NCBI GenBank assembly: GCA_017456685.1
Contig: JAFTIV010000170.1
Coordinates: 1 to 17,714, forward strand
DNA length: 17,714 nucleotides
Source of the DNA: Clostridia bacterium
Lineage (GTDB): Bacteria > Bacillota > Clostridia > Oscillospirales > CAG-272
Reading direction: 5' to 3'
The translations under genes and the position numbers were made by a program. Positions 12,666 through 17,714 of this stretch are shown here, one piece after another. The notes beneath the pieces were generated by a model. The model made no database searches. It was given only the letters and a program-made list of their open reading frames with translations, and was not told the origin of the DNA. How positions within the stretch are numbered: the stretch's first letter is position 1; every line of letters starts with the position of its first letter.

Positions 12666-14627
12666 CTATTTTGGGGGTGAAAGCAAAATATTCTCTACAA
12701 TCCTTTTTCCGTTTTCCACCGAAACAAAATCCGTAAGAGTTTCATTCCACAACCTAACAACATTATGTTTGGTTGCGTATTGTAAGCTTTTAATTATTTT
12801 TGATACTCTATACATTTCTGTGTTTTCAACAAATATTGTTTCAGGACTTTCATTTGTGTTATTTTTTGCAACTATAGAAACTTTGTTTTCTGTTTTTGTC
12901 TTTTCCAAAAACTTATAACTTTCATAGAGCTTTGGAACAGAAAATTTCAACAAGCTGGTGAAATTTTTGTAAACAAATTTTCGAGTCATAGAACTAGCAT
13001 AATAACAAGTTATGGTTCCGTCTAATGGATTGACAAAAATATGGTTAAAAAAGTCAACATCAACTATGCAACCATGTATCCTTCCTTCTCCTCCAATAAA
13101 CTTTATCTCTTTAGAAATGTTTTCTAATGAATTTTGATAATCTTCTAAAAACATAGTTATGGAAGCCGAATAATTCGATAGTTTTTCGTAAAAATATTCC
13201 AAAGTTTTGCCAACATTCTTAACATTTCCGCCGTCCAAGAGTTTCAGTGCATTATTGCCTTTTCCTGCTCTCATAAAGAACATAAAATTACCATTGCGTT
13301 TCACTAAATACAACTTTTCGAATTGTCGATTAAATGTAACTCCCTCGCCTATTCCTCTATAAAAAGCTTTATATTCTTCTCTACTCAATTCATATATTCC
13401 GTCTTCATAATCACTGAAAATATTATATGTGTTGGAAATATTTACAAACTTCAATCCAAATGATTTATTTTTATACCCTATTTGATTATCTGCATATACT
13501 CTTTTTCCTTCGCTTTCAATAAAACAATTTTTATGTGTATGCCCAGATAAATATATCCAGCCTTCCACATAATCCGAATCTGTCCAATCATATTTTGGCG
13601 TATGAGTTACAAATACTATTTGTTTGTTTTTTGCAACAATTTTTAACTTTTCATGAATATCCGCAACTCTTCTGGACCTTATAATTTCCTCTTCGCGGTT
13701 GATTAACGCTTTTCTATAAATCCCATGCGTACAGTTAAATTCTTCGCTATGTCCGGCATAACCAAGACCGCCAAAAATAGCATACGAATTTTGTTGCCAA
13801 ATGGTTTCCCACTCGTACTCCGATGCATTGAGAATATCATTTTCATCCCACAATTTTCTAGAGTTTCCAAAATAAAGTTGGTTTTCAAGCAATATTATTG
13901 GGCAATTCAAGGAGGATAAATACTCTCTCATTTGACAAATCATCTGATCAATAGTCTTCGTTCTCGCAAACAATTCGTCATCCCACAATTCATGATTACC
14001 AACTACAAAAAATGTGTCAACATATGGCATAACTTTTCTGTATATTTTGAAAAATAATTTAAAAACTTCAAAATTGAACGAAACATCTCCAATTATAATG
14101 ATTTTTTCTGCGGTACACTTGGTCGATGACGATCTGCTTCTTTTCATTTTTAATACTAAGCTTTCAATGTACTCTTCTATTTCATACTTATTCACTTGTT
14201 CTTTAAATTTATCAAGCAATTTATGGTTTATGTGTAAATCGCTTATGTAGTATATTATAGCGCACTTTTCATCTACGAATACATCTTCACGCACTGATGC
14301 CAACTCTTTCGTTTCCAATTGCTGAATCTCAGCTAATTCTTTTTGGCTTTCTAGTGATTCGAAAATTTTGGAATCATAAATTCCCAACTTCATCATAGTT
14401 TTTGACGATATTTTTGCATTTGACAAATCACACTTGCGTGGGTTAAAATCATCAAAATCATATCCCAAAAGATTCGCCTCATCCAAATTTTTATTTATCG
14501 CCTTATAAAATTTAGAGAATTTTAAAAACGAAATATTCTTTTCCTGATCTGTGTGCTTATCATACACAATAATGTGAAACTTCTTATCTTCTGTAGAATA
14601 ATATTTTTTTAATATCTCGTATTTCAT
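12666..14627 (-). CDS. large AT-rich metallophosphoesterase of unknown role
   Basis: 653 residues from the ATG at 14627, preceded by AGGAG (14638-14634); a start at 14648 lies inside the tyrS terminator and is rejected. Residues 1-115 are an unrecognised N-terminal region. The central calcineurin-like phosphoesterase core is complete: Asp130/His132 in SDLH, Asp181 in GD, GNHE 210-213, His342 in THTP and GHTH 362-365. Residues about 440-653 form a further domain I cannot name, with a striking patch IHGCIVDVDFFNHIFVNPLDG. No signal peptide or membrane segment is seen, so it is probably cytoplasmic. Base composition is far below its neighbours: sample 60-base lines give 15-16 G/C, against 27-31 in rplJ and tyrS. 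Codon use is likewise AT-biased, which suggests horizontal transfer. It sits between the terminators of tyrS and itself. Nuclease or nucleotide phosphatase activity is possible but not shown. Confidence 0.85.
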   Translation of the reverse strand: MKYEILKKYYSTEDKKFHIIVYDKHTDQEKNISFLKFSKFYKAINKNLDEANLLGYDFDDFNPRKCDLSNAKISSKTMMKLGIYDSKIFESLESQKELAEIQQLETKELASVREDVFVDEKCAIIYYISDLHINHKLLDKFKEQVNKYEIEEYIESLVLKMKRSRSSSTKCTAEKIIIIGDVSFNFEVFKLFFKIYRKVMPYVDTFFVVGNHELWDDELFARTKTIDQMICQMREYLSSLNCPIILLENQLYFGNSRKLWDENDILNASEYEWETIWQQNSYAIFGGLGYAGHSEEFNCTHGIYRKALINREEEIIRSRRVADIHEKLKIVAKNKQIVFVTHTPKYDWTDSDYVEGWIYLSGHTHKNCFIESEGKRVYADNQIGYKNKSFGLKFVNISNTYNIFSDYEDGIYELSREEYKAFYRGIGEGVTFNRQFEKLYLVKRNGNFMFFMRAGKGNNALKLLDGGNVKNVGKTLEYFYEKLSNYSASITMFLEDYQNSLENISKEIKFIGGEGRIHGCIVDVDFFNHIFVNPLDGTITCYYASSMTRKFVYKNFTSLLKFSVPKLYESYKFLEKTKTENKVSIVAKNNTNESPETIFVENTEMYRVSKIIKSLQYATKHNVVRLWNETLTDFVSVENGKRIVENILLSPPK

Positions 14628-14646
14628 AAAAACTCCTATAGTTATC

Positions 14647-14672
14647 AAAAGCCGAGAAAATTCTCGGCTTTT
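14647..14672 (-). terminator. terminator of tyrS
   Basis: GCCGAGAA and TTCTCGGC (14651-14658/14661-14668) form a strong stem, extended by flanking A/T pairs. On the minus strand it is followed by TTTTGAT. It lies seven bases after the tyrS stop, is symmetric enough to work from either side, and ends just before the ribosome site of the next gene. Confidence 0.88.
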
Positions 14673-14678
14673 TGGTTA

Positions 14679-15896
14679 TTAAAGTGTGATTTTTTTGAAC
14701 GCCTTTTTGCCACGGCGAAGGACAATGCCGTTTGCTACTGCATCCTTATCGTAGGCTTGTCTTATGTTAGTAACCTTTTCGCCATCGACTGTTACTCCGC
14801 CCTGCTCTACTGCGCGTCTTGCCTCGCTTCTTGATGGAACGAGTCCGCCCTTTACGAGCATTGTGAGAATATCAACCTTGCCGTCGATAAAGTCGCTATC
14901 GTCGAGCTGTGCGCTTGGCATATTTGCGCTATCTCCTGCTGAGAATACGGCTCTTGCTGAGGCTTGTGCCTTTTCAGCCTCCTCTTCACCGTGAACAAGC
15001 TTTGTAAGCTCATATGCGAGGATTTCCTTAGCTCTATTAAGCTGGCTTCCCTCCCATTTATCCATTGCGTCGATTTCCTCAAGAGGCAAGAAGGTAAGCA
15101 TTCTTATGCACTTAAGAACATCGGCATCACCAACATTTCTCCAGTATTGGTAGAAGTCATATGGTGTTGTCTTTTCAGGGTCGAGCCATACTGCACCAGA
15201 CTGAGTTTTACCCATTTTCTTTCCTTCCGAATTGAGAAGAAGGGTAATTGTCATTGCGTGGGCATCCTTGCCGAGCTTGCGTCTTATAAGCTCAGTTCCA
15301 CCGAGCATATTGCTCCATTGGTCGTCACCACCGAATTGCATATTACAGCCGTAGCGTCTGTAAAGCTCCAAGAAGTCATAGCTTTGCATAATCATATAGT
15401 TGAACTCAAGGAAGGAAAGACCCTTTTCCATTCTCTGCTTATAGCACTCTGCGGTAAGCATTCTATTTACGCTAAAGCAAGCGCCAACCTCGCGAAGAAG
15501 CTCAACATAGTTAAGTCCAAGAAGCCAGTCAGCATTATTTACCATCATAGCCTTGCCCTCTCCAAAGTCGATGAAGCGGGACATTTGCTTCTTAAAGCAC
15601 TCGCAGTTATGCTCAATGGTTTCCTTTGTCATCATCGAACGCATATCTGTTCTTCCAGAGGGGTCACCGATATAAGCGGTTCCGCCACCGATAAGGGCGA
15701 TTGGCTTATTACCTGCCATTTGAAGTCTTTTCATAAGGCAAAGAGCCATAAAGTGTCCTACATGAAGGCTATCAGCTGTTGGGTCAAAGCCGATATAGAA
15801 TACAGCCTTGCCGTTATTTACCATTTCTCTAATTTCGGGTTCGTTTGTTACCTGTGCGATAAGTCCGCGGGCAACGAGCTCTTCATAAATTTGCAT
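14679..15896 (-). CDS. tyrS: tyrosyl-tRNA synthetase
   Basis: Class Ic synthetase that charges tRNA-Tyr using ATP. 405 residues. The HIGH-type motif is HVGH at 45-48, the KMSKS loop is KMGKT at 227-231, and the Tyr-binding region includes GGDDQWSNM (189-197). The C-terminal S4 RNA-binding domain (about 335-400) contains [20 protein letters not shown]. Full length. The ATG at 15896 follows GGATGG, eight bases upstream. Controlled by a T-box leader with a tyrosine specifier, so expression should rise when tRNA-Tyr is uncharged. Confidence 0.98.
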   Translation of the reverse strand: MQIYEELVARGLIAQVTNEPEIREMVNNGKAVFYIGFDPTADSLHVGHFMALCLMKRLQMAGNKPIALIGGGTAYIGDPSGRTDMRSMMTKETIEHNCECFKKQMSRFIDFGEGKAMMVNNADWLLGLNYVELLREVGACFSVNRMLTAECYKQRMEKGLSFLEFNYMIMQSYDFLELYRRYGCNMQFGGDDQWSNMLGGTELIRRKLGKDAHAMTITLLLNSEGKKMGKTQSGAVWLDPEKTTPYDFYQYWRNVGDADVLKCIRMLTFLPLEEIDAMDKWEGSQLNRAKEILAYELTKLVHGEEEAEKAQASARAVFSAGDSANMPSAQLDDSDFIDGKVDILTMLVKGGLVPSRSEARRAVEQGGVTVDGEKVTNIRQAYDKDAVANGIVLRRGKKAFKKITL

Positions 15897-15924
15897 TGTT
15901 TATACCATCCTTTTGGAATTTTTT

Positions 15925-16188
15925 ATAAAATAAAAGTCCCTGCAGAAAATCTGCAAGGACGAAAAATCGTGTTACCACCTTGTTTCGCGCCCGTGTTACC
16001 ACACGCGCCTTTATAACCGCATAATAACGGTATCTCCCGATAACGGTGGAGTGCCGACATAGCCTACTTAGGTTCGGTATGTAGCTCCCGAAGGTATTCA
16101 CTAAGGCTCTTATGCGTCTTTCATCAACCGACTGCTTTCTGTAATAAGGCGACCAAAGCTACTATTTTCGTTCATTGCATTTATTGTT
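15925..16188 (-). promoter_or_regulatory. T-box leader of tyrS (specifier UAC, Tyr)
   Basis: Minus-strand leader of about 260 nt. The specifier loop reads GTGAATACC, with the UAC codon at 16096-16094, matching tRNA-Tyr. Near the 3' end the T-box core AAGGTGGTAACACG (15981-15968) carries UGGU (15977-15974), which pairs with the ACCA end of the uncharged tRNA. Antiterminator: CAAGG (15982-15978) with CCTTG (15958-15954). The competing terminator stem GTCCTTGCAG/CTGCAGGGAC (15960-15951/15945-15936) is followed by TTTTATTTTAT (15935-15925). The core GTGGTAACACG also occurs a second time at 16002-15992, in the preceding stem-loop. Confidence 0.95.
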
Positions 16189-16193
16189 ATCAC

Positions 16194-16222
16194 ATTTTAA
16201 CATATCTTTTTTAATTTGTCAA
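16194..16222 (-). promoter_or_regulatory. promoter of the tyrS T-box transcript
   Basis: Minus-strand TTGACA (16222-16217), a 17-base spacer and TAAAAT (16199-16194). The -35 box overlaps the last codons and TGA stop of the upstream CYTH gene. Confidence 0.85.
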
Positions 16223-16656
16223 GTACAAGCAAGGATTTTATTTCTAAAAGCGACATCGTAGGTAATTTCCTTGCCGAGCCACGAGGGGAGATTGAACGAA
16301 AGCGCCTCATCCTCGCTTGGAAATTCGACCTCGGCAACGACAAGACCTGCGTGCTTGCCCTTATATATATCAAGCTCTATTGTATATTCACCGTTTGGAA
16401 TATAATACCTTGTTTTTTCAATTACTCTGCCCTGTGCCCTTTCGTATGAGGAAAAAAATTCCTCTTTAGTTATCTCCCACTCCCTCTCGTCGCGACAGAG
16501 AGTGCCCTCTCCCTTTTCGGTGCGGTAATACTTATCGCCCTTTTTGCGAACGCGAATTTCGGGCTCTATGCTTATGTAGGCTTGAGTTATTTCGTCGCTT
16601 TTGTAGCTATCAAGTGTTGGAATTTTGTCAACTAAAAACTTTCTTTCGATTTCCAT
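16219..16656 (-). CDS. CYTH-domain triphosphate tunnel phosphatase
   Basis: 145-residue single-domain CYTH protein. It starts with the signature E-x-E-x-K (EIERKFLV, residues 2-9). The conserved basic and acidic residues of the beta-tunnel follow: EIRVRKKGDKYYRTEKG, EWEITKEEF, RVIEKTRYYIP, TIELDIYKG and VVAEVEFPSE. Family members hydrolyse inorganic triphosphate or thiamine triphosphate with Mg2+ or Mn2+; the substrate here is not known. GAGGTGAT (16670-16663) precedes the ATG with a short gap. It ends in TGA within the tyrS promoter, so it forms its own unit, divergent from pckG. Confidence 0.92.
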   Translation of the reverse strand: MEIERKFLVDKIPTLDSYKSDEITQAYISIEPEIRVRKKGDKYYRTEKGEGTLCRDEREWEITKEEFFSSYERAQGRVIEKTRYYIPNGEYTIELDIYKGKHAGLVVAEVEFPSEDEALSFNLPSWLGKEITYDVAFRNKILACT

Positions 16657-16673
16657 ACAATCACCTCACTTAT

Positions 16674-16682
16674 ATATTAGCA
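16674..16682 (-). promoter_or_regulatory. possible extended -10 promoter of the CYTH gene
   Basis: TGCTAATAT on the minus strand is a TGN-type extended -10 element in very AT-rich DNA. There is no convincing -35 box 17 bases upstream, and the leader would be very short. Confidence 0.3.
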
Positions 16683-16742
16683 TATAAAGTAAAATTTTTC
16701 TATATTTTTTACCTTTAAATAATAAAATTATTTATAAAACTA

Positions 16743-16771
16743 TTGCAAAAGCATCACTTTTTTGATATACT
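16743..16771 (+). promoter_or_regulatory. promoter of pckG
   Basis: TTGCAA (16743-16748), a 17-base spacer and TATACT (16766-16771), about 40 bases before the pckG start and divergent from the CYTH gene. Confidence 0.75.
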
Positions 16772-16811
16772 ATACTCGAATAAAAATTTTTCACGAAAGA
16801 GGTATTTCAAA

Positions 16812-17714
16812 ATGAAATTTGAAAACAAGGCTTTGACAGACAGCAAGCTCATACTTGACTGGATTGAGGAAATGGCTAACCTTACAAATCCTGACAAAAT
16901 CGTTTGGATTGACGGTAGCGAGGAGCAAACTCAAGCGCTTAAGGACGAGGCTTGCTCAACAGGCGAGCTTGAAAAGCTTAACGAGGAAATTCTTCCTAAC
17001 TGCTATCTCCACAGAACAGCTATCAACGACGTTGCTCGTGTAGAGGGCAGAACCTTCATTTGTACAAGAACAAAGGAAGATGCTGGTAATATCAACAACT
17101 GGATGGACCCTAAGGAATGCTACGAGAAGCTCGGTAAGCTCTACAAGGGCTCTATGAAGGGTCGTACAATGTATGTTATCCCTTATGCAATGGGTCAGGT
17201 TGGCTCCGACTTTGCTAAGTACGGAATTGAGCTTACAGACTCTATCTATGTTGTACTTAATATGCTCATTATGACAAGAGCTGGTGCAAATGTTGCTAAG
17301 GCTATGGGCGATGGCGAGGGCTTTATTAAGGGTCTTCACGCAAGAAAGGACATCGACGAGGAAAACAGATATATCTGTCACTTCCCTGAGGATAACACAA
17401 TTTGGTCAGTTAACTCCGGCTACGGCGGAAACGTTCTTCTTGGTAAGAAGTGCTTCGCGCTTCGTATTGCTTCCTTCCTTGGAAGAAACGAGGGCTGGAT
17501 GGCTGAGCACATGCTCATTCTCGGTGTTGAGTATCCTAATGGCGATACAAAGTACATCTCTGCTGCTTTCCCATCTGCTTGCGGAAAGACAAACCTTGCT
17601 ATGCTTATTCCACCAGAGTGCTACTCAAAGAAGGGCTACAAGGTATGGTGTGTAGGTGACGATATTGCTTGGCTTAGAGTTGGTAAGGACGGACGTCTTT
17701 GGGCTATCAACCCA
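16812..17714 (+). CDS. pckG: phosphoenolpyruvate carboxykinase (GTP), N-terminal half
   Basis: Interconverts oxaloacetate plus GTP with PEP, CO2 and GDP, linking the C4 acid pool to glycolysis or gluconeogenesis. 301 codons are present with no stop; the family is about 600 residues, so roughly half lies beyond the window. GRTMYVIPYAMG and SVNSGYGGN are typical substrate-domain stretches. The P-loop FPSACGKTN is at 253-261, with the reactive Cys seen only in the GTP-dependent class. GDDIAWL then supplies the metal-binding Asp. The ATP-type PckA has a different P-loop (GLSGTGKT), so the GTP class is clear. AGAGGT (16798-16803) precedes the ATG. Confidence 0.96.
   Translation, partial: MKFENKALTDSKLILDWIEEMANLTNPDKIVWIDGSEEQTQALKDEACSTGELEKLNEEILPNCYLHRTAINDVARVEGRTFICTRTKEDAGNINNWMDPKECYEKLGKLYKGSMKGRTMYVIPYAMGQVGSDFAKYGIELTDSIYVVLNMLIMTRAGANVAKAMGDGEGFIKGLHARKDIDEENRYICHFPEDNTIWSVNSGYGGNVLLGKKCFALRIASFLGRNEGWMAEHMLILGVEYPNGDTKYISAAFPSACGKTNLAMLIPPECYSKKGYKVWCVGDDIAWLRVGKDGRLWAINP

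Noticed and set aside
12640..14672. Terminal repeats of a mobile element around the AT-rich metallophosphoesterase
   Set aside because: Both ends begin with AAAAGCC in a hairpin, but the rest differs and each fits an ordinary terminator; no transposase, integrase or target duplication is seen.
14964..16016. 350-codon plus-strand open frame opposite tyrS
   Set aside because: It lies antisense to a clearly identified tyrosyl-tRNA synthetase and its T-box leader, shows no recognisable domain, and is explained by codon bias of the real gene.

Overview
This window looks like chromosomal DNA of a low-to-mid GC member of the Bacillota (Firmicutes), most likely an uncultured clostridial gut-type bacterium. 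The markers are a T-box leader in front of tyrS, an L10 leader in front of rplJL, a DUF896 (YnzC-type) small protein, a DnaD-like/DnaI-like helicase-loading pair, and many TTGACA-N17-TATAAT type promoters with strong Shine-Dalgarno sites. TGA is an ordinary stop codon here. It ends several genes, and Trp is always TGG.

Layout. 1-262: non-coding, with a string of hairpins separated by a repeated 7-nt linker (GTGATAT), then the terminator of the next operon. 263-2411 (minus): a zinc-type ArsR/SmtB repressor and a P1B-2 metal-efflux ATPase, with a perfect promoter and an SmtB-type operator. 2502-3623 (plus): mnmA, divergent from the metal operon. 3633-4204: a small lipoprotein (minus) and a DUF896 protein (plus) that diverge from overlapping promoters. 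4297-10471 (plus): a compact six-gene operon, topB, dCMP deaminase, rimI, tsaD, dnaD-like, dnaI-like, joining DNA topology, nucleotide supply, tRNA and ribosome modification, and replication initiation. 10485-11701 (plus): rplJ-rplL with an L10-responsive attenuator whose terminator and antiterminator arms can both be read from the sequence. 11713-14627 (minus): two metallophosphoesterases. The first is YkuE-like and its conserved C-terminus is cut off by two in-frame TGA codons. The second is a large, AT-rich, probably transferred gene of unknown role. 14647-16222 (minus): tyrS with a full T-box leader carrying a UAC (Tyr) specifier. 16219-16656 (minus): a CYTH phosphatase. 16743-17714 (plus): the first half of a GTP-type PEP carboxykinase gene, running off the window.

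Most of the window is housekeeping. The points most worth a second look are the GTGATAT-linked hairpin array, the double-TGA metallophosphoesterase, the AT-rich orphan metallophosphoesterase with an unrecognised C-terminal domain, the three-way RNA switch in front of rplJ, and the duplicated T-box core in the tyrS leader. I see no CRISPR array, insertion sequence, tRNA or rRNA gene. No multi-gene defence or biosynthetic system can be supported.
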